Shown in pieces: positions 1-12,590 of a stretch of 64,000 nucleotides of DNA. The DNA lies in the NCBI RefSeq assembly GCF_052857255.1, contig NW_027526669.1, forward strand, positions 1 to 64,000, in the 5' to 3' direction. The notes beneath the pieces were generated by a model. It was not told the origin of the DNA. It worked only from the letters and a program-made list of their open reading frames with translations, and made no database searches. Origin of the DNA: Amblyomma americanum (Eukaryota; Arthropoda; Arachnida; Ixodida; Ixodidae). Position numbers and translations under genes: made by a program. How positions within the stretch are numbered: the stretch's first letter is position 1; every line of letters begins with the position of its first letter.

Positions 1-3000
1 GTATTCCGGCTCAAAACAACGGGATGCATCGTTTTAGGTCGAAACTAGCAAGATTCACGAGCATCGATTTTACAAGTCGTCAAAGAGTACACGAGAGAAA
101 GGTGTAAACTTTTTCCCTCAGAACTGCGCGAAAACTTGTATTCCGGCTCAAAACAACGCGATACATCGTTTTAGGTCGAAACTAGCAAGATTCACGAGCA
201 TCGATTTTACCAGTCGTCGAGAGTAGACAAGAGAAAGGTGTAAACTTTTTCTCTCAGAACTGCGCGAAAACTTGTATTCTGGCTCAAAACAACGGGATTC
301 ATCGTTTTAGATCGAAACTAGCAAGATTCACGAGCATCGATTTTACAAGTCCTCGAAGAGTAGACGAGAGAAAGCTGTAAACTTTTTCTCTCGGAACTTC
401 GCAAAAACTTGTATTCCGGCTCAAAACAACGGAATACATCGTTTTATATCGAAAGTAGCAAGATTCACGAGCATCGATTTTACAAGTCGTCGAAGAGTTG
501 ACGAGAGAAAGGTGTAAACTTTTTCTCTCAGAACTGCACGAAAACTTGTATTCCGGCTCAAAACAACGGGGTACATCATTTTAGATCCAAACTAGCAAGA
601 TTCACGAGCATCGATTTTACAAGTCGTCGAAGAGTACACGAGAGAAAGGTGTAAACTTTTTCTCTCAGAACTGCGCGAAAACTTGTATTCCGGCTCAAAA
701 CAACGGGATACATCGTTTTAGGTCGAAACTAGCAAGATTCACGAGCATCGCTTTTACAAGTCGTCAAAGAGTACACGAGAGAAAGGTGTAAACTTTTTCC
801 CTCAGAACTGCGCGAAAACTTGTATTCCGGCTCAAAACAACGGGATACATCGTTTTAGGTCGAAACTAGCAACATTCACGAGCATCGATTTTACAAGTCG
901 TCGAAGAGTAGACGAGAGAAAGGGGTAAACTTTTTCTCTCAGAACTGCGCGAAAACTTGTATTCCGGCTCAAAACAACGGGGTACATCGTTTTAGATCGT
1001 ACCTAGCAAGATTCACGAGCATCGATTTTACAAGTCGTCGGAGAGTCCACGAAAGAAAGGTGTAAATTTTTTCTCTCAGAACTGCGCGAAAACTTGTATT
1101 CCGGCTCAAAACAACGGGATACATCGTTCTAGGTCGAAACTAGCAATATTCACGAGCATCGATTTTACAAGACGTCGAATAGTAGACGAGCGAAAGGTGT
1201 AAACTTTTTCTCTCAGAACAGCGCGAAAACTTGTATTCCGGCTCAAAAAAAACGGGATACATCGTTTTAGATCGAAACTAGCAAGATTCACGAGCATCGA
1301 TTTTTCAAGTCCTCGAAGAGTAGACGGGAGAATGGCGTAAACTTTTTCTCTCAGAACTGCGCGAAAACTTCTATTCCAGCTGAAAACAACGGGATACATT
1401 GTTGTAGATTGAAACTAGCAAGATATACGAGCATTGATTTTACAAGTCGTCGAAGAGTAGACGAGAGAAAGGTGTAAACTTTTTCTCTCAGAACTGCGCG
1501 AAAACTTGTATTCTGGCTCAAAACAACGGGATACATCGTTTTAGATCGAAACTAGCAAGATTCACGAGCATCGATTTTACAAGTCCTCGAAGAGTAGACG
1601 AGAGAAAGCTGCAAACTTTTTCTCTCGGAACTTCGCAAAAACTTGTATTCCGGCTCAAAACAACGGAATACATCGTTTTATATCGAAAGTAGCAAGATTC
1701 ACGAGCATCGATTTTACAAGTCTCTGAAGAGTAGACGAGAGAAAGGTGTAAACTTTTTCTCTCAGAACTGCACGAAAACTTGTATTCCGGCTCAAAACAA
1801 AGGGGTACATCATTTGAGATCCAAACTAGCAAGATTCACGAGCATCGATTTTACAAGTCGTCGAAGAGTACACGAGAGAAAGGTCTAAACTTTTTCTCTC
1901 AGAACTGCGCGAAGACTTGTATTCCGGCTCAAAACAACGGAATACATCGTTTTAGATCGAAACTAGCAAGATTCACGAGCATCGATTTTACAGGTCGTCG
2001 AAGAGTAGACGAGAGAAATGTGTAAACTTTTTCTTTCAGAGCTGCGCGAAAACTTGTATTCCGGCTCAAAACAACGGGATACATCGTTTTAGATCGAAAC
2101 TAGCAAGATTCACGAGCATCGATTTTACAAGTCGTCGAAGAGTAGGCGAGAGAAAGGTGTAAACGTTTTCTCTCAGAACTGCGCGAGAACTTGTATTCCG
2201 GCTCAAAACAACAGGATTCATCGTTTTAGATCGAAACTAGCAAGATTCACGAGCATCGATTTTACAAGTCGTCGAATAGTAGACGAGAGAAAGGTGTAAA
2301 CTTTTTCTCTCAGAACTGCGCGAAAACTTGTATTCCGGCTCAAAACAACGGAATACATCGTTTTAGGTCGAAACTAGCGAGATTCACGAGCATTGATTTT
2401 ACAAGTCGTCGAAGAGTAGACGAGAGAAAGGTGTAAACTTTTTCTCTCAGAACTGCGCGAAAACTTGTGTTCTGGCTCAAAACAACGGGATTCATCGTTT
2501 TAGATCGAAACTAGCAAGATTCACGAGCATCGATTTTACAAGTCCTCGAAGAGTAGACGAGAGAAAGCTGTAAACTTTTTCTCTCGGAACTTCGCAAAAA
2601 CTTGTATTCCGGCTCAAAACAACGGAATACATCGTTTTATATCGAAAGTAGCAAGATTCACGAGCATCGATTTTACAAGTCGTCGAAGAGTAGACGAGAG
2701 AAAGGTGTAAACTTTTTCTCTCAGAACTGCACGAAAACTTGTATTCCGGCTCAAAACAACGGGGGTACATCATTTTAGATCCAAACTAGCAAGATTCACG
2801 AGCATCGATTTTACAAGTCGTCGGAGAGTCCACGAGAGAAAGGTGTAAACTTTTTCTCTCAGAACTGCGCGAAAACTTGTATTCCTGCTCAAAACAACGG
2901 GATACATCGTTCTAGATCGAAACTAGCAATATTCACGAGCATCGATTTTACAAGTCGTCGAATAGTAGACGAGAGAAAGGTGTAAACTTTTTCTCTCAGA

Positions 3001-3250
3001 ACTGCGCGAAAAGTTGTTTGCCGGCTCAAAAAAACAGGATACATCGTTAGAGATCGAAACTAGCAAGAATCACGAGCATCGATTTTACAAGTCTTCGAAG
3101 AGTAGACGAGAGAAAGGTGTAAACTTTTTCTCTCATAACTGCGCGAAAACTTGTATTCCGGCTCAAAACAACGGGATTCATCGTTTTAGGTCGAAACTAG
3201 CAATATTCACGAGCATCGATTTTACAAGTCGTCGAATAGTAGACGAGAGA
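1..3250. repeat. satellite, diverged zone with recurring 7- and 9-monomer spacings
   Basis: About 24 monomers without a clean tandem HOR. A marker monomer whose right end reads CTCTCGGAACTTCGC recurs at 388, 1,622 and 2,581 (spacings 1,234 and 959 bp, that is 9 and 7 monomers). Its neighbours are similar at all three places: a GGATTCATCG monomer before it and GGAATACATC then GGGGTACATCATT monomers after it. The stretch around 1,106-1,536 matches 42,312-42,742 at a constant offset. No gene, RNA gene or mobile element was seen. Confidence 0.85.
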
Positions 3251-4783
3251 AAGGTGTAAACTTTTTCTCTCAGAACTGCGCGAAAACTTGTATTCCGGCT
3301 CAAAATAACATAGATATATCGTTTTAGATCGAAAGTAGCAAGATTCACGAGCATCGATTTTACAAGTCTTCGAAGAGTAGACGAAAGGTGTAAACTTTTT
3401 CTCTCAGAACTGCGCGAAAACTTGTATTCCGGCTCAAAACAACGAGATACATCGTTTTAGATCGAAACTAGCAAGATTCACGGGCATCGATTTTACAAGT
3501 CTTCGAAGAGTACACGAGAGAAAGGTGTAAACTTTTTCTCTCAGATCTGTGCGAAAACTTGTATTCCGGCTCAAAACAACGGGATACATTGTTTTAGATC
3601 TAAACTAGCAAGATTCACGAGCATCGATTTTACAAGTCGTCGAATAGCGGACGAGAGAAAGGTGTAAACTTTTTCTCTCAGAACTGCGCGAAAACTTGTA
3701 AAACGGCTCGAAACAACGAGATACATCGTTTTAGATCGAAACTAGCAAGATTCACGGGCATTTATTTTACAAGTCTTCGAAGAGTAGACGAGAGAAAGGT
3801 GTAAACTTTTTCTTTCAGAACTGCGCGAAAACTTGTATTCCGGCTCAAAACAACGGGATACATCGTTTTAGATTGAAACTAGCAAGATTCACGGGGCATC
3901 GATTTTACAAGTCTTCGAAGAGTAGACGAGAGAAAGGTGTAAACTTTTTCTCTCAGAACTGCGCGAAAACTTGTATTCCGGCTCAAAATAACATAGATAT
4001 ATCGTTTTAGATCGAAAGTAGCAAGATTCACGAGCATCGATTTTACAAGTCTTCGAAGAGTAGACGAAAGGTGTAAACTTTTTCTCTCAGAACTGCGCGA
4101 AAACTTGTATTCCGGCTCAAAACAACGAGATACATCGTTTTAGATCGAAACTAGCAAGATTCACGGGCATCGATTTTACAAGTCTTCGAAGAGTACACGA
4201 GAGAAAGGTGTAAACTTTTTCTCTCACAACTGCGCGAAAACTTGTATTCCGGCTCAAAACAACGAGATTCATCGTTTTAGATCGAAACTAGCAAGATTCA
4301 CGAGCATCGATTTTACAAGTCGTCGAATAGTAGACGAGAGAAAGGTGTAAACTTTTTCTCTCAGATCTGTGCGAAAACTTGTATTCCGGCTCAAAACAAC
4401 GGGATACATTGTTTTAGATCTAAACTAGCAAGATTCACGAGCATCGATTTTACAAGTCGTCGAATAGCGGACGAGAGAAAGGTGTAAACTTTTTCTCTCA
4501 GAACTGCGCGAAAACTTGTAAAACGGCTCGAAACAACGAGATACATCGTTTTAGATCGAAACTAGCAAGATTCACGGGCATTTATTTTACAAGTCTTCGA
4601 AGAGTAGACGAGAGAAAGGTGTAAACTTTTTCTTTCAGAACTGCGCGAAAACTTGTATTCCGGCTCAAAACAACGGGATACATCGTTTTAGATTGAAACT
4701 AGCAAGATTCACGGGCATCGATTTTACAAGTCTTCGAAGAGTAGACGAGAGAAAGGTGTAAACTTTTTCTCTCAGAACTGCGC
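3250..4783. repeat. 5/6-monomer tandem duplication
   Basis: Two marker monomers appear twice. AATAACATAG is at 3,304 and 3,987 (683 bp, 5 monomers). GTAAAACGGCTCG is at 3,698 and 4,518 (820 bp, 6 monomers). The offset grows because the second copy contains an extra monomer near 4,225-4,360 (marked CTCACAACTGCG and AACGAGATTCATCG). The monomer ending each copy is nearly the same; the first has an extra G (ACGGGGCATCG near 3,892). The left edge is placed where similarity begins and is approximate. Confidence 0.75.
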
Positions 4784-6140
4784 GAAGACTTGTATTCCGG
4801 CTCAAAACAACGGAATACATCGTTTTAGATCGAAACTAGCAAGATTCACGAGCATCGATTTTACAGGTCGTCGAAGAGTAGACGAGAGAAATGTGTAAAC
4901 TTTTTCTTTCAGAGCTGCGCGAAAACTTGTATTCCGGCTCAAAACAACGGGATACATCGTTTTAGATCGAAACTAGCAAGATTTACGAGCATCGATTTTA
5001 CAAGTCGTCGAAGAGTAGGCGAGAGAAAGGTGTAAACTTTTTCTCTCAGAACTGCGCGAGAACTTGTATTCCGGCTCAAAACAACAGGATTCATCGTTTT
5101 AGATCGAAACTAGCAAGATTCACGAGCATCGATTTTACAAGTCCTCGAACAGTAGACGAGAGAAAGCTGTAAACTTTTTCTCTCAGAACTGCGCAAAAAC
5201 TTGTATTCTGGCTCAAAACAACGGAATACACAGTTTTAGATCGAAACTAGCAAGATTCGCGAGCATCAATTTTACAAGTTGTCGAAGAGTAGACGAGAGA
5301 AAGGTGTAAACTTTTTCTCTCAGAACTGCACGAAAACTTGTATTCCGGCTCAAAACAACGGGATACATCGGTTTAGATCGAAACTAGCAAGATTCACGAG
5401 CATCGATTTTACAAGTCGTCGAAGAGTACTCCAGAGAAAGGTGGAAACTTTTTCTCTCAAAACTGCGCGAAAACTTGTATTCCGGCTCAAAACAACGAGA
5501 TTCATCGTTTTAGATCGAAACTAGCAAGATTCACGAGCATCGATTTTACAAGTCGTCGAATAGTAGACGAGAGAAAGGTGTAAACTTTTTCTCTCAGAAC
5601 TGCGCGAAAACTTCTATTCCAGCTCAGAACAACGAGATACATCGTTGTAGATCGAAACTAGCAAGATTCACGAGCATCGATTTTACAAGTCGTCAAAGAG
5701 TACACGAGAGAAAGGTGTAAACTTTTTCTCTCAGAACTGCGCGAAAACTTGTATTCCGGCTCAAAACCACGCGATACATCGTTTTAGGTCGAAACTAGCA
5801 AGATTCACGAGCATCGATTTTACCAGTCGTCGAGAGTAGACAAGAGAAAGGTGTAAACTTTTTCTCTCAGAACTGCGCGAAAACTTGTATTACGGCTCAA
5901 AACAACGAGATACATCGTTTTAGATCGAAACTAGCAAGATTCACGGGCATCGATTTTACAAGTCTTCGAAGAGTAGACGAGAGAAAGGTGTAAACGTTTT
6001 CTCTCAGAACTGCGCGAAAACTTGTATTCCGGCTCAAAACAACGGGATACATTTATTTAGGTCGAAACTAGCAAGATTCACGAGCATCGATTTTACAAGT
6101 CGTCGAAGAGTAGACGAGAGAAAGGGGTAAACTTTTTCTC
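4784..6140. repeat. satellite, mixed monomers related to 1.9-2.25 kb
   Basis: From GAAGACTTG at 4,784 the monomers match those from GAAGACTTG at 1,911 (offset 2,873 bp, 21 monomers), including the rare variants CAGGTCGTCG, GAGAAATGTG and TTCTTTCAGAGCTG. After about 5,100 the two series diverge. The remainder is assorted monomers, including a one-base-deleted GTCGTCGAGAGTAGACAAG form near 5,828 that also occurs at 195. Confidence 0.75.
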
Positions 6141-9100
6141 TCAGAACTGCGCGAAAACTTGTATTCCGGCTCAAAACAACGGGATACATCGTTCTAGGTC
6201 GAAACTAGCAATATTCACGAGCATCGATTTTACAAGACGTCGAATAGTAGACGAGAGAAAGGTGTAAACTTTTTCTCTCAGAACTGCGCGAAAACTTGTA
6301 TTCCGGCTCAAAACAACGGTATACATTGTTTTAGCTCGAAACTAGCAAGATTCACGAGCATCGATTTTACAAGTTGTCGAATACAAGACGAGAGAAAGGT
6401 GTGAACTTTTTCTCAGAACAGCGCAAAAACTTGTATTCCGGCTCAAAACAACGGGATTCATCGTTTTAGATCGAAATTAGCAAGATTCACGAGCATCAAT
6501 TTTACAAGTCCTCGAAGAGTAGACGAGAGAAAGGTGAAAACGTTTTCTCTCAGAACTGCGCGAAAAGTTGTATTCCGGCTCAAAAAAACGGGATACATCG
6601 TTTTAGATCGAAACTAGCAAGAATCACGGGCATCGATTTTGCAAGTCTTCGAAGAGTAGACGAGAGAAAGGTGTAAACTTTTTCTCTCAGAACTGCGCGA
6701 AAACTTGTATTCCGGCTCAAAACAACAGGATACATCGTTTTAGATCGAAACTAGCAAGATTCACGAGCTTCGATTTTACAAGTCGTCGAAGAGTAGACGA
6801 GAGAAAGGTGTAAACTTTTTCTCTCAGAACTGCGCGAAAACTTGTATTCCGGCTCAAAACAACGGGATTCATCGTTTTAGGTCGAAACTAGCAATATTCA
6901 CGAGCATCGATTTTACAAGTCGTCGAATAGTAGACGAGAGAAAGGTGTAAACTTTTTCTCTCAGAACTGCGCGAAAACTTGTATTCCGGCTCAAAACAAC
7001 GGAATACATCGTTTTAGGTCGAAACTAGCGAGATTCACGAGCATCGATTTTACAAGTCGTCGAAGAGTAGACGAGAGAAAGGTGTACACTTTTTCTCTCA
7101 GAACTGCGCGATAACTTGTATTCCGGCTCAAAACAACGGGATTCATCGTATTAGATCGAAACTAGCAAGATTCACGAGCATCGATTTTACAAGTCCTCGA
7201 AGAGTAGACGAGAGAAAGCTGTAAACTTTTTCTCTCAGAACTGCACGAAAACTTGTATTCCGGCTCAAAACAACGGGGTACATCGTTTTAGATCGTAACT
7301 AGCAAGATTCACGAGCATCTATTTTACAAGTCGTCGGAGAGTCCACGAGAGAATGGTGTAAACTTTTTCTCTCAGAACTGCGCGAAAACTTGTATTCCGG
7401 CTCAAAACAACGGGATACATCGTTCTAGGTCGAAACTAGCAATATTCACGAGCATCGATTTTACAAGACGTCGAATAGTAGACGAGAGAAAGGTGTAAAC
7501 TTTTTCTCTCAGAACTGCGCGAAAACTTGTATTCCGGCTCAAAACAACGGTATACATTGTTTTAGCTCGAAACTAGCAAGATTCACGAGCATCGATTTTA
7601 CAAGTTGTCGAATACAAGACGAGAGATAGGTGTGAACTTTTTCTCAGAACAGCGCAAAAACTTGTATTCCGGCTCAAAAAAACGGGATACATCGTTTTAG
7701 ATCGAAACTAGCAAGAATCACGGGCATCGATTTTGCAAGTCTTCGAAGAGTAGACGAGAGAAAGGTGTAAACTTTTTCTCTCAGAACTGCGCGAAAACTT
7801 GTATTCCGGCTCAAAAAAACGGGATACATCGTTTTAGATCGAAACTAGCAAGAATCACGGGCATCGATTTTGCAAGTCTTCGAAGAGTAGACGAGAGAAA
7901 GGTGTAAACTTTTTCTCTCAGAACTGCGCGAAAACTTGTATTCCGGCTCAAAACAACAGGATACATCGTTTTAGATCGAAACTAGCAAGATTCACGAGCT
8001 TCGATTTTACAAGTCGTCGAAGAGTAGACGAGAGAAAGGTGTAAACTTTTTCTCTCAGAACTGCGCGAAAACTTGTATTCCGGCTCAAAACAACGGGATT
8101 CATCGTTTTAGGTCGAAACTAGCAATATTCACGAGCATCGATTTTACAAGTCGTCGAATAGTAGACGAGAGAAAGGTGTAAACTTTTTCTCTCAGAACTG
8201 CGCGAAAACTTGTATTCCGGCTCAAAACAACGGAATACATCGTTTTAGGTCGAAACTAGCGAGATTCACGAGCATCGATTTTACAAGTCGTCGAAGAGTA
8301 GACGAGAGAAAGGTGTACACTTTTTCTCTCAGAACTGCGCGATAACTTGTATTCCGGCTCAAAACAACGGGATTCATCGTATTAGATCGAAACTAGCAAG
8401 ATTCACGAGCATCGATTTTACAAGTCCTCGAAGAGTAGACGAGAGAAAGCTGTAAACTTTTTCTCTCAGAACTGCACGAAAACTTGTATTCCGGCTCAAA
8501 ACAACGGGGTACATCGTTTTAGATCGTAACTAGCAAGATTCACGAGCATCTATTTTACAAGTCGTCGGAGAGTCCACGAGAGAATGGTGTAAACTTTTTC
8601 TCTCAGAACTGCGCGAAAACTTGTATTCCGGCTCAAAACAACGGGATACATCGTTCTAGGTCGAAACTAGCAATATTCACGAGCATCGATTTTACAAGAC
8701 GTCGAATAGTAGACGAGAGAAAGGTGTAAACTTTTTCTCTCAGAACTGCGCGAAAACTTGTATTCCGGCTCAAAACAACGGTATACATTGTTTTAGCTCG
8801 AAACTAGCAAGATTCACGAGCATCGATTTTACAAGTTGTCGAATACAAGACGAGAGATAGGTGTGAACTTTTTCTCAGAACAGCGCAAAAACTTGTATTC
8901 CGGCTCAAAAAAACGGGATACATCGTTTTAGATCGAAACTAGCAAGAATCACGGGCATCGATTTTGCAAGTCTTCGAAGAGTAGACGAGAGAAAGGTGTA
9001 AACTTTTTCTCTCAGAACTGCGCGAAAACTTGTATTCCGGCTCAAAAAAACGGGATACATCGTTTTAGATCGAAACTAGCAAGAATCACGGGCATCGATT

Positions 9101-12100
9101 TTGCAAGTCTTCGAAGAGTAGACGAGAGAAAGGTGAAAACGTTTTCTCTCAGAACTGCGCGAAAAGTTGTATTCCGGCTCAAAAAAACGGGATACATCGT
9201 TTTAGATCGAAACTAGCAAGAATCACGGGCATCGATTTTGCAAGTCTTCGAAGAGTAGACGAGAGAAAGGTGTAAACTTTTTCTCTCAGAACTGCGCGAA
9301 AACTTGTATTCCGGCTCAAAACAACAGGATACATCGTTTTAGATCGAAACTAGCAAGATTCACGAGCTTCGATTTTACAAGTCGTCGAAGAGTAGACGAG
9401 AGAAAGGTGTAAACTTTTTCTCTCAGAACTGCGCGAAAACTTGTATTCCGGCTCAAAACAACGGGATTCATCGTTTTAGGTCGAAACTAGCAATATTCAC
9501 GAGCATCGATTTTACAAGTCGTCGAATAGTAGACGAGAGAAAGGTGTAAACTTTTTCTCTCAGAACTGCGCGAAAACTTGTATTCCGGCTCAAAACAACG
9601 GAATACATCGTTTTAGGTCGAAACTAGCGAGATTCACGAGCATCGATTTTACAAGTCGTCGAAGAGTAGACGAGAGAAAGGTGTACACTTTTTCTCTCAG
9701 AACTGCGCGATAACTTGTATTCCGGCTCAAAACAACGGGATTCATCGTATTAGATCGAAACTAGCAAGATTCACGAGCATCGATTTTACAAGTCCTCGAA
9801 GAGTAGACGAGAGAAAGCTGTAAACTTTTTCTCTCAGAACTGCACGAAAACTTGTATTCCGGCTCAAAACAACGGGGTACATCGTTTTAGATCGTAACTA
9901 GCAAGATTCACGAGCATCTATTTTACAAGTCGTCGGAGAGTCCACGAGAGAATGGTGTAAACTTTTTCTCTCAGAACTGCGCGAAAACTTGTATTCCGGC
10001 TCAAAACAACGGGATACATCGTTCTAGGTCGAAACTAGCAATATTCACGAGCATCGATTTTACAAGACGTCGAATAGTAGACGAGAGAAAGGTGTAAACT
10101 TTTTCTCTCAGAACTGCGCGAAAACTTGTATTCCGGCTCAAAACAACGGTATACATTGTTTTAGCTCGAAACTAGCAAGATTCACGAGCATCGATTTTAC
10201 AAGTTGTCGAATACAAGACGAGAGATAGGTGTGAACTTTTTCTCAGAACAGCGCAAAAACTTGTATTCCGGCTCAAAAAAACGGGATACATCGTTTTAGA
10301 TCGAAACTAGCAAGAATCACGGGCATCGATTTTGCAAGTCTTCGAAGAGTAGACGAGAGAAAGGTGTAAACTTTTTCTCTCAGAACTGCGCGAAAACTTG
10401 TATTCCGGCTCAAAAAAACGGGATACATCGTTTTAGATCGAAACTAGCAAGAATCACGGGCATCGATTTTGCAAGTCTTCGAAGAGTAGACGAGAGAAAG
10501 GTGAAAACGTTTTCTCTCAGAACTGCGCGAAAAGTTGTATTCCGGCTCAAAAAAACGGGATACATCGTTTTAGATCGAAACTAGCAAGAATCACGGGCAT
10601 CGATTTTGCAAGTCTTCGAAGAGTAGACGAGAGAAAGGTGTAAACTTTTTCTCTCAGAACTGCGCGAAAACTTGTATTCCGGCTCAAAACAACAGGATAC
10701 ATCGTTTTAGATCGAAACTAGCAAGATTCACGAGCTTCGATTTTACAAGTCGTCGAAGAGTAGACGAGAGAAAGGTGTAAACTTTTTCTCTCAGAACTGC
10801 GCGAAAACTTGTATTCCGGCTCAAAACAACGGGATTCATCGTTTTAGGTCGAAACTAGCAATATTCACGAGCATCGATTTTACAAGTCGTCGAATAGTAG
10901 ACGAGAGAAAGGTGTAAACTTTTTCTCTCAGAACTGCGCGAAAACTTGTATTCCGGCTCAAAACAACGGAATACATCGTTTTAGGTCGAAACTAGCGAGA
11001 TTCACGAGCATCGATTTTACAAGTCGTCGAAGAGTAGACGAGAGAAAGGTGTACACTTTTTCTCTCAGAACTGCGCGATAACTTGTATTCCGGCTCAAAA
11101 CAACGGGATTCATCGTATTAGATCGAAACTAGCAAGATTCACGAGCATCGATTTTACAAGTCCTCGAAGAGTAGACGAGAGAAAGCTGTAAACTTTTTCT
11201 CTCAGAACTGCACGAAAACTTGTATTCCGGCTCAAAACAACGGGGTACATCGTTTTAGATCGTAACTAGCAAGATTCACGAGCATCTATTTTACAAGTCG
11301 TCGGAGAGTCCACGAGAGAATGGTGTAAACTTTTTCTCTCAGAACTGCGCGAAAACTTGTATTCCGGCTCAAAACAACGGGATACATCGTTCTAGGTCGA
11401 AACTAGCAATATTCACGAGCATCGATTTTACAAGACGTCGAATAGTAGACGAGAGAAAGGTGTAAACTTTTTCTCTCAGAACTGCGCGAAAACTTGTATT
11501 CCGGCTCAAAACAACGGTATACATTGTTTTAGCTCGAAACTAGCAAGATTCACGAGCATCGATTTTACAAGTTGTCGAATACAAGACGAGAGATAGGTGT
11601 GAACTTTTTCTCAGAACAGCGCAAAAACTTGTATTCCGGCTCAAAACAACGGGATTCATCGTTTTAGATCGAAATTAGCAAGATTCACGAGCATCAATTT
11701 TACAAGTCCTCGAAGAGTAGACGAGAGAAAGGTGAAAACGTTTTCTCTCAGAACTGCGCGAAAAGTTGTATTCCGGCTCAAAAAAACGGGATACATCGTT
11801 TTAGATCGAAACTAGCAAGAATCACGGGCATCGATTTTGCAAGTCTTCGAAGAGTAGACGAGAGAAAGGTGTAAACTTTTTCTCTATGAACTGCGCGAAA
11901 ACTTGTATTCCGGCTCAAAACAACAGGATACATCGTTTTAGATCGAAACTAGCAAGATTCACGAGCTTCGATTTTACAAGTCGTCGAAGAGTAGACGAGA
12001 GAAAGGTGTAAACTTTTTCTCTCAGAACTGCGCGAAAACTTGTATTCCGGCTCAAAACAACGGGATTCATCGTTTTAGGTCGAAACTAGCAATATTCACG

Positions 12101-12590
12101 AGCATCGATTTTACAAGTCGTCGAATAGTAGACGAGAGAAAGGTGTAAACTTTTTCTCTCAGAACTGCGCGAAAACTTGTATTCCGGCTCAAAACAACGG
12201 AATACATCGTTTTAGGTCGAAACTAGCGAGATTCACGAGCATCGATTTTACAAGTCGTCGAAGAGTAGACGAGAGAAAGGTGTACACTTTTTCTCTCAGA
12301 ACTGCGCGATAACTTGTATTCCGGCTCAAAACAACGGGATTCATCGTTTTAGATCGAAACTAGCAAGATTCACGAGCATCGATTTTACAAGTCCTCGAAG
12401 AGTAGACGAGAGAAAGCTGTAAACTTTTTCTCTCAGAACTGCACGAAAACTTGTATTCCGGCTCAAAACAACGGGGTACATCGTTTTAGATCGTAACTAG
12501 CAAGATTCACGAGCATCTATTTTACAAGTCGTCGGAGAGTCCACGAGAGAATGGTGTAAACTTTTTCTCTCAGAACTGCGCGAAAACTTG
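6140..12590. repeat. 9/10-monomer higher-order repeat, about five copies
   Basis: The distinctive TATACATTG monomer occurs at 6,320, 7,551, 8,782, 10,150 and 11,518. Spacings are 1,231, 1,231, 1,368 and 1,368 bp, that is 9, 9, 10 and 10 monomers. Order in the unit: TATACATTG with GAATACAAGACG; GGATTC with GAAATTAGC or a poly-A form; one to three monomers with CTCAAAAAAACGGG and GCAAGTCTTC; ACAGGATAC with GAGCTTCG; GGATTC with AATATTC; GGAATAC with GCGAGATTC; GGATTCATCG with AAGCTG; GGGGTAC with GAGAATGG; and GTTCTAGG with AAGACGTCG. Copies 1-4 share CGTATTAGATC where copy 5 has CGTTTTAGATC. Copy 5 leaves the pattern at 12,591. Confidence 0.9.
8782..10149. repeat. 10-monomer HOR copy with an extra, chimeric monomer
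   Basis: This is the third copy of the 6.1-12.6 kb HOR. Compared with the 9-monomer copies it has three consecutive monomers with CTCAAAAAAACGGG. The middle one (about 9,041-9,177) has the left part of that type (AAGAATCACGGGC, GCAAGTCTTC) but the right part (GGTGAAAACGTTTTC, GCGCGAAAAGTTG) of the GAAATTAGC monomer type seen near 6,440-6,570. The copy at 10,150-11,517 has the same arrangement. This is the product expected from an unequal exchange between the two neighbouring monomer types. Confidence 0.8.

Noticed and set aside
1106..1399. Open frames of 60-104 codons on both strands, here and at about fifty other places, with similar predicted peptides
   Set aside because: They are readings of the satellite itself. 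137 is not a multiple of 3, so each frame runs over up to three registers and stops where a monomer carries a stop; peptides look alike only because the DNA is repeated. Both strands give them, lengths vary with single substitutions, and no domain, start context or coding bias is seen.
1643..2025. Plus-strand frames with a shared KSSKSRREKGVNFFSQNC stretch, resembling a small repeated gene family
   Set aside because: The same stretch recurs wherever the frame happens to be open in the satellite, and overlaps minus-strand frames in the same DNA. It is not a gene family.
6140..12590. CRISPR array, because of regular repetition
   Set aside because: There are no unique spacers between short repeats; the whole 137 bp unit is repeated, and no cas gene is present.
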